Source: CTSoil-075 sp964292325 (GTDB lineage Bacteria > Bacillota > Negativicutes > DSM-13327). Taken from it: a stretch of 20,783 nucleotides of DNA. Location of the stretch: the NCBI GenBank assembly GCA_964292325.1, contig CAXYVG010000068.1:1-20783 (forward strand), given 5' to 3'. This document shows, piece by piece, positions 14,173 to 20,783 of this stretch. The notes under the pieces were generated by a model. That model had not been told where the DNA came from. It searched no databases and was given only the letters and a program-made list of their open reading frames with translations. Within the stretch, counting starts at the first letter, position 1. Every line of letters begins with the position of its first letter. A program made the position numbers and the translations under genes.

Positions 14173-15408
14173 TTGTTGCGAAATTTGCGTTTGATCACTG
14201 TAGTTTTCGTACTGATTTTTTCTGTTACGATCGGAACTGCTCTAGCAGCAGAAGTTGCTGTTACGACGCCTCCTGCATTATCTCCTACAGCGTCTGCACA
14301 GCCGCAGTATGGTTGGTCGTTTCCTTTTCTAGGGGCTGGGAAAGGATATTGGGATACGAGCGTTGGCTTATTTTTGCATGAAGAGGGAAATGTAACGGCT
14401 CGTAATTTTCAATTTAAGTCTGGCATTGATATTGCTCCCGGATTACGTTGGCAAACCGTCGTACGTAGTAATCGTGAACTCGATACATTGCGAGGATGGC
14501 ATCCATATTTTGACGAAAATTTTATCGAAGCATATGCATTTCATAAAGATCCAAAAGGGGTTTTTAGTGGTAGTTTACGGATTGGTAATATCCGTTATCT
14601 GCATTTCCCTTATCCGGATGCGATTGCTATGTTTGATACGGTTCCCACGACTTCAGAATTTCGCGATGGTACTCCATCGGGATATGCCGGGGAATTATTG
14701 ACTCTTGATTATGCAGGCAAGAATGGACTTGGTATTCATACTTCCGGCATTCGTTGGTCGTTTGGACGTAGTGGCGGATCACAAGTACTAGAAGACTATG
14801 TATTTTATCGGCATGATTTTGGTTTGGTTCATTTTGAAACTCACGTTGGTGGGTTGGCTGAGAGAACGCAGCCACTGGGCAAGCGTGATAATGGATATAA
14901 TGTTTATATTGGTAGCATTAGTAAGGGAACTACTATTGGTTTTCTCTATGAAAAACTTCAGAGTCAGACAGCTTATACAGGAGTGATGATGACCTTCCCT
15001 ATGGATAAGGTAACGAAGGCACTGGGTAGCGTTGCATTCGATTGGGATCGACGACCAGCAGGATATGCTGCTCAAATCCCATTAATCAAAGGTACTTTTG
15101 GTGGCATCCAAAAGACAGTACCTAAAAATGGAGTGCTAGTTGGTGAAATCACGGCAGAACGTTTGAAAACATACTGCTCAAATGGACAAGCACGTAATTT
15201 TTATGAACACCGTCTTTCCAGTTGGGGTGAAACCGGCACCAAAGACCTCATTGTTGTTATGTTAGAAGATCCTTGGTACTTGCAAGCCGAAGCGGTAGTA
15301 AGTCCACATAACTTTAATGTTGGTTTTAAAACTTGGGACAGGGATCGAACCGGTCCGGCTCAACTTAGTCAAACAGTTCATTATAAATTCTATCGAGTCA
15401 ATCAATGA
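14173..15408 (+). CDS. Probable outer-membrane beta-barrel protein, unknown function
   Basis: The frame begins at 14086, but AAAGGTGGG lies 6 nt before a TTG at 14173. That start gives 411 aa with a proper signal peptide (LRLITVVFVLIFSVTIGTALA) and no odd N-terminal extension. The mature part has no helical membrane span. It is full of short amphipathic beta-type segments with aromatic ends, for example YWDTSVGLFLHEE, NFIEAYAFHKDP and TIGFLYEKLQ, as in porin-like barrels. The C-terminus reads VHYKFYRVNQ and lacks the classic final Phe. I do not recognise a specific family. A strong terminator follows. Confidence 0.7.
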   Translation: MLRNLRLITVVFVLIFSVTIGTALAAEVAVTTPPALSPTASAQPQYGWSFPFLGAGKGYWDTSVGLFLHEEGNVTARNFQFKSGIDIAPGLRWQTVVRSNRELDTLRGWHPYFDENFIEAYAFHKDPKGVFSGSLRIGNIRYLHFPYPDAIAMFDTVPTTSEFRDGTPSGYAGELLTLDYAGKNGLGIHTSGIRWSFGRSGGSQVLEDYVFYRHDFGLVHFETHVGGLAERTQPLGKRDNGYNVYIGSISKGTTIGFLYEKLQSQTAYTGVMMTFPMDKVTKALGSVAFDWDRRPAGYAAQIPLIKGTFGGIQKTVPKNGVLVGEITAERLKTYCSNGQARNFYEHRLSSWGETGTKDLIVVMLEDPWYLQAEAVVSPHNFNVGFKTWDRDRTGPAQLSQTVHYKFYRVNQ

Positions 15409-15486
15409 TCATTTTAATCCGTAGGTCCAATTACTAATATTTAAGACTACATTCAACGTTTCATCATATGATAGATGAATCTTTTG

Positions 15487-15516
15487 GCGTGGAAGCTTTG
15501 GCTTCCCGCTTTTTTT
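15487..15516 (+). terminator. Intrinsic terminator of the outer-membrane protein gene
   Basis: GCG-T-GGAAGC (15487-15496) pairs with GCTTCC-CGC (15501-15509) across a TTTG loop, followed by seven T. Confidence 0.88.
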
Positions 15517-15517
15517 C

Positions 15518-15549
15518 GGAATCAGAAAGTATATCACTTTCTCGATTCC
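15518..15549. repeat. Small terminator-associated hairpin repeat, copy 1
   Basis: GGAATC-AGAAAGT (15518-15530) pairs with ACTTTCT-C-GATTCC (15536-15549). The same sequence, slightly varied, occurs at 20688-20719. In both places it directly follows the U-tract of a terminator. Confidence 0.75.
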
Positions 15550-15565
15550 AAGTAAGGGCAACTAA

Positions 15566-15598
15566 GACTTTGGTCTGCGCTGAGGCTTGACCGAAGTC
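15566..15598. repeat. Isolated hairpin
   Basis: GACTTTGGTC (15566-15575) pairs with GACCGAAGTC (15589-15598) with one G-T pair and a 13-nt loop. No U-tract follows directly; TTTTCTTT begins a few bases later. The rest of the gap to 15751 is AT-rich with no further feature I can support. Confidence 0.5.
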
Positions 15599-15750
15599 AA
15601 GTTTTCTTTATGAAATAATATAGTAGTTCACAAGTAAAGGTCCTTGTAGATAGAAAAAATAGCAGGAGTTATGTAATAAAATATAGAATTATGTTATATA
15701 ATAAAGGTGTATTGAATTTTTATGATATTATTAATATAGGTGAAAATACC

Positions 15751-16371
15751 ATGCAGAATCTGAAACAAAAAACACAATCTGTAATCAATCAGGTGAATAT
15801 GGAAGCCATTGAGACGTTTTGCCAACAGGTTTATTATTGCGATCCATATACTTCTATGCATGCAGAGCACGTAGCGGAACTGATGGGTGGATTAGCTAGT
15901 CAAATGTCGATGTCCTCCAATGAAATTAATCTTGCTTACATTGTAGGCTTGATTCATGATGTGGGAAAGATAACAACCCCTAATGAGATTCTGACAAAGT
16001 GTAGCAGACTTAATGCTGAAGAGTTTCATATTATGAAACAACATGCGGAACGTGGAGCGAAAATTGTATCTGGCATTGAAGGTGCAGAGGCCGTTGTTCC
16101 CATTATGCGTCACCACCATGAACGGTATGACGGGAAGGGGTATCCGAAGGGTATCTATGGGGAACAGATACCACTATTGAGTAGAATGCTTGCGCTTTGT
16201 GATTCTTTTGATGCCATGACGACAAAGCGATGCTATAGAGATCCGATTACGTTAGATAACTGTTTAAAAGAGATTAAAAGAGGTTCAGGGACGCAATTTG
16301 ATCCTATGATTTGCAAGTTCTTTATTCAATTTTTGCAAGAACGATTTGGTTTTATAGAGGAAGAAGGATAA
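15751..16371 (+). CDS. Stand-alone HD-GYP domain phosphodiesterase
   Basis: A 206-aa cytosolic protein that is almost entirely an HD-GYP domain, the family that hydrolyses cyclic di-GMP or related dinucleotides. The metal and signature residues are present: H37/H40, HDVGK (69-73), HHHERYDGKGYPKG (121-134, including GYP 130-132) and DSFDAM (151 onward). There is no sensor, receiver or membrane domain. The frame can begin at 15691, but the ATG at 15751 has TAGGTG about 8 nt upstream and the earlier ATG has no ribosome site. It stands alone between the outer-membrane protein gene and the T-box. Which dinucleotide it cleaves cannot be read here. Confidence 0.9.
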   Translation: MQNLKQKTQSVINQVNMEAIETFCQQVYYCDPYTSMHAEHVAELMGGLASQMSMSSNEINLAYIVGLIHDVGKITTPNEILTKCSRLNAEEFHIMKQHAERGAKIVSGIEGAEAVVPIMRHHHERYDGKGYPKGIYGEQIPLLSRMLALCDSFDAMTTKRCYRDPITLDNCLKEIKRGSGTQFDPMICKFFIQFLQERFGFIEEEG

Positions 16372-16447
16372 TAGAACCCCAATATTGTATGTCATTGTTT
16401 TATGGCAAAACTCTTGAATTGTCACAAAAAAATCCTAAAAAAATAGA

Positions 16448-16477
16448 TTGACAGTGATTAGTACCCATTGATATAAT
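16448..16477 (+). promoter_or_regulatory. Consensus sigma-A promoter of the T-box/ECF operon
   Basis: TTGACA (16448-16453), an 18-bp spacer and TATAAT (16472-16477) match both hexamers perfectly. The start is expected near 16484. Confidence 0.9.
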
Positions 16478-16499
16478 AATTTAAAACGCATAATTATCA

Positions 16500-16795
16500 T
16501 TGATGATCAGGAAGAGTACACAATGCAAAAAGAGTTACAGCGAGCCAATGGCAGTGGGAGTTTGGCACTACTTGGTATGTGGAATGGGCCTGGGAGATAC
16601 AGTCTGATCTGCAATGCGGGGTAGGCACTGTCGGAATTCTTCCGCCGTTATTTGGAAGCGGGTATCAGGTCAACATATGATCTCGTATCTTGTAAAGCTG
16701 AGCTTTAAAAAGCTAATCAGGGTGGCACCGCGAGTTAATCCCTCGTCCCTATATATGTATCTGTAGATATTTATATAGGGATGAGGGTTTTTTGC
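16500..16795 (+). ncRNA. T-box riboswitch, probably tryptophan-specific
   Basis: A tRNA-sensing leader. Stem I opens at about 16506 with GGAAGAGTA, including the AGTA loop-E strand (16514-16517). The opposing strand GAATGG (16583-16588) puts UGG at 16585-16587 in the specifier position, flanked by CACA/TGTG above and CAGG/CCTG below. The T-box AGGGTGGCACCGCG lies at 16719-16732. Its variable base is C (16726), which pairs with a discriminator G, as in bacterial tRNA-Trp. The terminator is a 16-bp stem (16740-16755 with 16772-16787) plus six T. Uncharged tRNA-Trp would favour the antiterminator and turn on the ECF genes. Confidence 0.88.
16740..16793 (+). terminator. T-box regulated terminator
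   Basis: CCCTCGTCCCTATATA pairs with TATATAGGGATGAGGG (one G-T pair), followed by TTTTTT. It is the alternative to the antiterminator that contains the T-box sequence. Confidence 0.9.
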
Positions 16796-16822
16796 ATTAG
16801 AAAATGAAAGGGTGGGCTATAT

Positions 16823-17392
16823 ATGGAACAGAAAAAGAATGAACCAGAATTAATGATGCATGATGAAAGTAAAGGTGGCAGATATCGCTGGGTTACGATT
16901 ACAACATTATTACTAGCGATTGGCGCTATTTTGCATTTAGTCAGTCCAAGTATTGGTGGTGTAACCCCTAACTGGACCATTGCGATGTATTGTATTGCGA
17001 TTAATTTAACAAAACCAACAATCAAACAATCATTTGGTATTGGTCTTGTTGCTGCTGCGATTAACGTTCCAACTTCGAAATCTGCTTTTCCTTATGGGAA
17101 TTTATTGAGTGAGCCAGTAGGTGCGGTTATTTGTGCATTGATTGTCTGCTTGTCTTATAAAATGACAGTAGGAAAATTAAATCTCAAACCAGCAGTAACT
17201 GGATTTATTAGCACAGTTGCGAGTGGTATGACGTTCATTACGATTCTCAAAGTAGTTCTTTCGTTACCGATGGCAGTGTATCTATATGCTATGGTGCCTG
17301 TGGTGTTTTCTGTAGCGGCTGCTAATGCTGCGATTACTCAGATTCTTTATTTCCCAGCAAAAAAATTATTTGATTCAAAAGGTGATCAATAA
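16823..17392 (+). CDS. trpP: ECF transporter S component, TrpP-like
   Basis: A membrane protein of 189 aa that should bind the substrate and dock on the ECF module encoded just downstream. After a polar N-terminus (1-27) there are five or six hydrophobic segments. The stretch IGAILHLVSPSIGGVTPNW with the later GLVAAAINVPTSKSAFPYGN resembles the TrpP tryptophan-uptake family, including the IGA-LH-P, T-FP-G and P-A pattern. The T-box upstream reads as tryptophan-specific, supporting tryptophan or a precursor as substrate. The ATG follows AAAGGGTGGG by 6 nt. The stop overlaps the next ATG by one base. Confidence 0.75.
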   Translation: MEQKKNEPELMMHDESKGGRYRWVTITTLLLAIGAILHLVSPSIGGVTPNWTIAMYCIAINLTKPTIKQSFGIGLVAAAINVPTSKSAFPYGNLLSEPVGAVICALIVCLSYKMTVGKLNLKPAVTGFISTVASGMTFITILKVVLSLPMAVYLYAMVPVVFSVAAANAAITQILYFPAKKLFDSKGDQ

Positions 17393-18255
17393 TGTCAAGT
17401 ATAATCCTGGAAAACTTTAGTTATGCATATAAACATCCGCGAAAAGTTCTGGATGGTATCAGTTTATCGATTCAAGAAGGAACCTTTTCGGTAGTGATCG
17501 GCCCAAGTGGAGCGGGTAAAACTACGCTTTGCCTAACGATAGCAGGAGCGGTTCCTCACTACTTTGGTGGTAGTTCAGCCGGCGAAGTCATTGTCTCTGG
17601 GATTCATACACGGAAGTCTACGATGCAACAATTAGCGCTTACGGTTGGGAGTGTATTGCAAGATTATGAGACACAATTGGTTACGATGACGGTAGAAGAA
17701 GAGGTCGCATTTAGTTTGGAGAACATTGGTACGGATCCAAAGGAGATTGCGATTCAGGTTAAAGATGCTCTGCACAAAGTTGGTTTGACAGGATATGAAA
17801 AAGAAAGTGTTACCGCGTTATCAGGAGGACAAAAGCAGCGCCTAGTTTTGGCAAGTGTTTTGGTGGCAAATCCTAAGATACTCGTGCTTGACGAACCCAC
17901 TTCTGCCTTAGATCCGGAAGGTACGCAATCTCTATATCGACTACTGAGTGAAATCAATAAAAAACAAGGAATGACAATTGTGGTGGTGGAACACGATATT
18001 GCTACCGTTCTTCCTTATGCGGATCAGTTTATTCTACTGGAAAAGGGTAAATTGGTATTGAGTGATACACCAGAAACAGTGCTACATTTCATGGAAAAAA
18101 ATCAAGTCTTTACGGAAGCGATACCTCCATTATGGCAACTAAAATTGATGCTCGAAATGCTTACCAAGAGGCAATTTTCTTCTTGGCATAGAGAAGAGGA
18201 CGCAGTGATAGAACTTGGCCGAGTCCTAGGAAAGGAAGAAGGCAATCATGCTTAA
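17392..18255 (+). CDS. ECF transporter ATPase 1
   Basis: A 287-aa ABC ATPase that drives the ECF transporter. It has Walker A GPSGAGKT (37-44), a Q-loop at Q90 (VLQDYE), signature LSGGQKQR (143-150), Walker B ILVLDE (163-168, catalytic E168), and the switch histidine H201 (VVEHD). A ~60-residue C-terminal extension follows the domain, as in EcfA proteins. The start codon overlaps the S-component stop (TAATG), and the 3' end overlaps ATPase 2 by 8 bp. The pair probably forms a heterodimer. Confidence 0.93.
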   Translation: MSSIILENFSYAYKHPRKVLDGISLSIQEGTFSVVIGPSGAGKTTLCLTIAGAVPHYFGGSSAGEVIVSGIHTRKSTMQQLALTVGSVLQDYETQLVTMTVEEEVAFSLENIGTDPKEIAIQVKDALHKVGLTGYEKESVTALSGGQKQRLVLASVLVANPKILVLDEPTSALDPEGTQSLYRLLSEINKKQGMTIVVVEHDIATVLPYADQFILLEKGKLVLSDTPETVLHFMEKNQVFTEAIPPLWQLKLMLEMLTKRQFSSWHREEDAVIELGRVLGKEEGNHA

Positions 18256-19093
18256 ATTACAAAATGTTCATTTTTCTTATAAAGCCGAATCATCTACGAT
18301 TGATAATGTCTCGCTACGTGTAAATGAGGGTGAATTTCTTGCTATTGTTGGTCGTAATGGTAGTGGTAAAACGACGCTGACTCGTTTAATGATGACACTG
18401 AAAAAACCGACTAGCGGAGAAATTTTCTTTCAAGATCAGGATACGAAGGAGTATACTCCTTCTAAAATGGCCCATCATATTGGTTATGTCTTTCAGAATC
18501 CTGATCGCCAAATTTTTCATGATACAGTATTTGAAGAAGCATCTTATGGTCCAAAACAACTAGGATATTCAGCAGAGCAAATTGATACGTTTGTCAAGGA
18601 AGCATTAGCAGTCACCGGATTGTCAGGGCGCCTAGAGACTGCTTATCCTCTTTCTTTATCAAAGGGACAAAAACAGAGGCTTACGATTGCCTCAGCACTT
18701 GCTATGCAACCTAAGATGCTAATTCTAGACGAACCAACGAGCGGTCAAGATGCCCGGGAACGTGATCAATTATTACAATTGCTGCTCAAATTAAATGCGC
18801 AAGGTATGACGATACTTCTTGTCACCCATGATATGGAATTTTTATCTTCCTGTGCTAAGCGGGCCATTGTAATGGCCAAAGGTCAGAAAGTGTTTGATGG
18901 TACTATTTCTGCCTTATTTGAAGATACTTGTAAGCTTGCCGCCTGGGGGCTGATCGAACCGACTGCTCTTAAAATTTCTCGCAGTCTGGCCTCTCTGGGG
19001 ATCGGGGCAACGTCCTTGATGGAACAATTAGGTAATGATATAGCAACGCTCATAAGGAGGGATGACCATGCAAAACATAGCACCCATAACTAA
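18248..19093 (+). CDS. ECF transporter ATPase 2
   Basis: A 281-aa ABC ATPase, partner of the preceding one. It has Walker A GRNGSGKT (35-42), a Q-loop at Q83 (YVFQNPDRQIF, typical of EcfA), signature LSKGQKQR (137-144) with Lys in place of the first Gly, Walker B MLILDE (157-162), and switch H194. The altered signature next to a canonical one in ATPase 1 hints at unequal ATP sites, which occurs in ECF pairs. The frame overlaps both neighbours. Confidence 0.93.
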   Translation: MLKLQNVHFSYKAESSTIDNVSLRVNEGEFLAIVGRNGSGKTTLTRLMMTLKKPTSGEIFFQDQDTKEYTPSKMAHHIGYVFQNPDRQIFHDTVFEEASYGPKQLGYSAEQIDTFVKEALAVTGLSGRLETAYPLSLSKGQKQRLTIASALAMQPKMLILDEPTSGQDARERDQLLQLLLKLNAQGMTILLVTHDMEFLSSCAKRAIVMAKGQKVFDGTISALFEDTCKLAAWGLIEPTALKISRSLASLGIGATSLMEQLGNDIATLIRRDDHAKHSTHN

Positions 19094-19742
19094 ACTCGCA
19101 TTGACGGTATTTGTTACCATTTGGGCTATTGTTTTGCAGTCACTTCCTGCTTTAATAATGCTTATACTTTGCCAACTATTTGTTCTTATTATTTCTAGAG
19201 TGGGTATGACGGTTTATAAAGGAATTGCTAGCTTATTTATCTTTGCGGCGGTACTTGCTGGTATGCAGTATGTACTCAATCAAGATATCATACTTGCCTC
19301 GGTTACTGCTGCGAAGATGATTGCGATGACGCTTGTCTTTTTTATATTACTATCCACTACGCGGATGCAGGATTTATCAGCTGCGCTTGTACTACAATGC
19401 CATATTCCTTATGAATATGCTTTTATGTTGACGGCAGCGCTGCGCTTCATTCCTGATTTTCTAGCAGAGAGTAAGGCCATCCAAGAAGCCCAAGCCTGTC
19501 GTGGCTATTCACCGCAAGGCAATCTGTTTCAACGTTTTTTTTCTTATATGGCAGTGATTAAGCCATTGGTATTAAAAGCTGTTACACGGTCGGAAACAAT
19601 GGCATTGAGCCTTGAATTACGTGGCTTTGGTAGTCGGAAAAAACGCAGTTTTGGTAATGATGTTTCTCTGGCACTAGGGGATTATGTACTGCTTTGTTCG
19701 ATGGTTTTATTTACAGTGTATCTTTTTATTCAAATTCAATAA
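19068..19742 (+). CDS. ECF transporter transmembrane component (EcfT)
   Basis: A 224-aa membrane scaffold that links the S component to the two ATPases. The two Arg-Gly coupling motifs of the family are present: EAQACRG (R145) and SLELRGFG (R185), each in a cytoplasmic coupling helix. About five hydrophobic segments are visible. A frame start at 19062 (ATGACCATG) is too close to the ribosome site; AAGGAGG lies 7 nt before the ATG at 19068, which I use. The start overlaps ATPase 2 by 26 bp. Last gene of the operon. Confidence 0.92.
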   Translation: MQNIAPITKLALTVFVTIWAIVLQSLPALIMLILCQLFVLIISRVGMTVYKGIASLFIFAAVLAGMQYVLNQDIILASVTAAKMIAMTLVFFILLSTTRMQDLSAALVLQCHIPYEYAFMLTAALRFIPDFLAESKAIQEAQACRGYSPQGNLFQRFFSYMAVIKPLVLKAVTRSETMALSLELRGFGSRKKRSFGNDVSLALGDYVLLCSMVLFTVYLFIQIQ

Positions 19743-19803
19743 GAAATGCGAAAGAACAATATCCAAGTGATCACTAGTCTAAGTAAATATTAGATGTAAA
19801 AAG

Positions 19804-19849
19804 AAAACCAACTCAGATTTCTTGCTGTGCATAGATTTGAGTTGGTTTT
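19804..19849 (+). terminator. Terminator of the ECF operon
   Basis: AAAACCAACTCA (19804-19815) pairs with TGAGTTGGTTTT (19838-19849) across a 22-nt loop, followed by ATCTTT. Confidence 0.75.
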
Positions 19850-19918
19850 ATCTTTCTGTCATTTTTTTGTCACAATTATAAGCTAGAATAAGGTATAGAA
19901 AGTCCTAGAGATACTGTA

Positions 19919-19942
19919 ATCCTACAGTGTAAGCGGTAGGAT
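19919..19942 (+). repeat. 7-bp inverted repeat upstream of the small OMP gene
   Basis: ATCCTAC (19919-19925) and GTAGGAT (19936-19942) flank 10 nt. It may be a leader hairpin or an operator. I found no convincing promoter pair nearby. Confidence 0.35.
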
Positions 19943-19991
19943 AACATGTATTGGCGATTGGACAACATTATATATCTTAGGAGGTTTTATT

Positions 19992-20456
19992 ATGAAAAAG
20001 ACAATACTTACGGTGGCTTCTATTCTTACATTGAGTGTAAGTACTGGGTTTGCTGCTCCTATCAATAATTTATCACAAGGACAGACGGCTGTTGGTGTAC
20101 TAGATGATTCTGGTTATATTGAACATAAAGTAACGAATAATGTTACAATCGGATTGCAAAAGAACGATGTGTATGGACAGGTTGGTCTCAATGACAATCT
20201 AAGACTGATTGTTGGCAGTCGAGATAATGGCTATAATTCAAAAATGTATGTAGGCGCAGCAGTCAATACTGCGTTGGCCCCTTCCTTAGAAGGGTATGCT
20301 TCTTTTGTTGCCGGCGATCAATATAAAGAAGTGCAAGTGGGAGCCAACTATAATCTAACCAAGAATCTGGATTTGAACCTTAACTATCGATCCTTTATGC
20401 CGGATGCAGGTAGTGATAGTAACCGAACTGCATTGGGAGCTACTTTGAAGTTTTAA
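19992..20456 (+). CDS. Small outer-membrane beta-barrel protein
   Basis: A 154-aa protein with a clear signal peptide (TILTVASILTLSVSTGFA, cleavage before APIN). The mature 130 residues form alternating beta segments with Gly/Asn/Asp turns, for example NNVTIGLQKNDVYGQVGL, MYVGAAVNTALA and KNLDLNLNYRSF. They end in LGATLKF: the terminal Phe preceded by alternating hydrophobics is the classic beta-barrel assembly signal. The size suits an eight-strand barrel. GGAGG lies 7 nt before the ATG. I cannot name the family. Its presence is the best evidence for an outer membrane. A hairpin element copy and a terminator follow in the 3' region. Confidence 0.8.
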   Translation: MKKTILTVASILTLSVSTGFAAPINNLSQGQTAVGVLDDSGYIEHKVTNNVTIGLQKNDVYGQVGLNDNLRLIVGSRDNGYNSKMYVGAAVNTALAPSLEGYASFVAGDQYKEVQVGANYNLTKNLDLNLNYRSFMPDAGSDSNRTALGATLKF

Positions 20457-20476
20457 ACGAATTGTATGTATGGCAT

Positions 20477-20585
20477 TAAGAAAATGACAGCTGTATTGTT
20501 AGTCTGTCGTGGCTGGGCTATAAGGGTTTCGCTTGCGTCCTTCGTAAAGCCACTCAACCCTTATAACCCAGCCACGACGATTGCC
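20477..20585. repeat. Dispersed hairpin element, copy 2
   Basis: Second copy of the element at 13877-13985, in the same orientation. The stem is 20506-20528 with 20556-20578 and the loop is 20529-20555. It lies between the small OMP stop codon and that gene's terminator, so it is probably transcribed. Confidence 0.85.
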
Positions 20586-20630
20586 TGTAAAAGACGTATA
20601 TAAGCGTATATTATATAGATGTTGAAAAAA

Positions 20631-20685
20631 GATCGTGATCATAATGGCGGGTTATCCTGCCATGCTGATCACGATCTTTTTTTTT
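20631..20685 (+). terminator. Long intrinsic terminator of the small OMP gene
   Basis: GATCGTGATCA (20631-20641) pairs perfectly with TGATCACGATC (20666-20676). An inner ATGGCGGG/CCTGCCAT helix closes a TTAT loop. Nine T follow. Confidence 0.92.
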
Positions 20686-20687
20686 GC

Positions 20688-20719
20688 GAAATCAGAAAGT
20701 ATAACCTTTCTCGATTCCA
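20688..20719. repeat. Small terminator-associated hairpin repeat, copy 2
   Basis: GAAATCAGAAAG pairs imperfectly with CTTTCTCGATTCC, and CAAGTAA follows as in copy 1 (15518-15549). It directly follows the T-run of the terminator. The last ~60 bases of the window hold no feature I can support. Confidence 0.7.
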
Positions 20720-20783
20720 AGTAAAAACGGTTCTATGTCAATGGTTGGGGTAAAAGCATAAAGTAATGTTGGCAGCGAGGATG

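Noticed and set aside
16598..16600. TAC in GGAGATACAG as a tyrosine specifier codon of the T-box
   Set aside because: The UGG at 16585-16587 directly follows GAA opposite AGTA, and the C in the T-box TGGC pairs with discriminator G (as in tRNA-Trp), not the A of tRNA-Tyr.

Overview
The window looks like chromosome from a low-GC, didermic Firmicute (Negativicutes, most like the Sporomusaceae such as Pelosinus or Sporomusa). This is an inference. Firmicute-style control (a T-box leader, a BirA-type biotin operator, consensus sigma-A promoters, strong GGAGG ribosome sites) occurs beside secreted beta-barrel proteins that would need an outer membrane. I ran no database search.

Layout. 1-1254 (+): the 3' part of a PTS glucose-type EIIA gene, then a TauE/SafE (TSUP) anion exporter. 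1377-1985 (-): a DUF1836 regulator-like protein, followed by a 417-bp intergenic region with two matching dyad sites. 2403-4172 (+): a TerC-family membrane protein and dapA. 4464-5531 (+): a secreted protein of unknown function. 5633-9066 (-): a four-gene operon read bioY, thiolase, AMP-dependent acyl ligase, FabZ-like hot-dog protein, with a BirA-like operator covering the promoter -35. 9240-10181 (-) and 10497-11393 (+): divergent secreted proteins, one FlgT-like/TPR and one rich in Pro/Gln/His/Asn with 15-residue tandem repeats. 11468-13567 (-): panB-panC-panD behind a ~230-nt leader that ends in an intrinsic terminator. 14173-15408 (+): a large probable outer-membrane protein. 15751-16371 (+): a stand-alone HD-GYP protein. 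16448-19742 (+): a T-box leader and a complete ECF transporter (S component, two ATPases, T component). 19992-20456 (+): a small outer-membrane beta-barrel protein.

How the parts work together. Three units concern cofactor or amino-acid supply and each carries its own sensor: biotin or its precursor (BirA site), pantothenate (leader with terminator) and tryptophan. The tryptophan call is for the ECF transporter: its T-box has UGG at the specifier position and a C opposite the tRNA discriminator, and its S component resembles TrpP.

Most interesting unexplained structure. (1) A ~110-bp dispersed element occurs at 13877-13985 and 20477-20585, with a 23-bp stem that shows a compensatory base-pair change and an identical 27-nt loop; a shrunken third copy lies at about 14015-14067. 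(2) A second small hairpin repeat directly follows the U-tract of two separate terminators. (3) In the biotin-type operon, two enzymes each lack a normally catalytic residue. (4) Paired operator-like dyads lie beside the DUF1836 gene.
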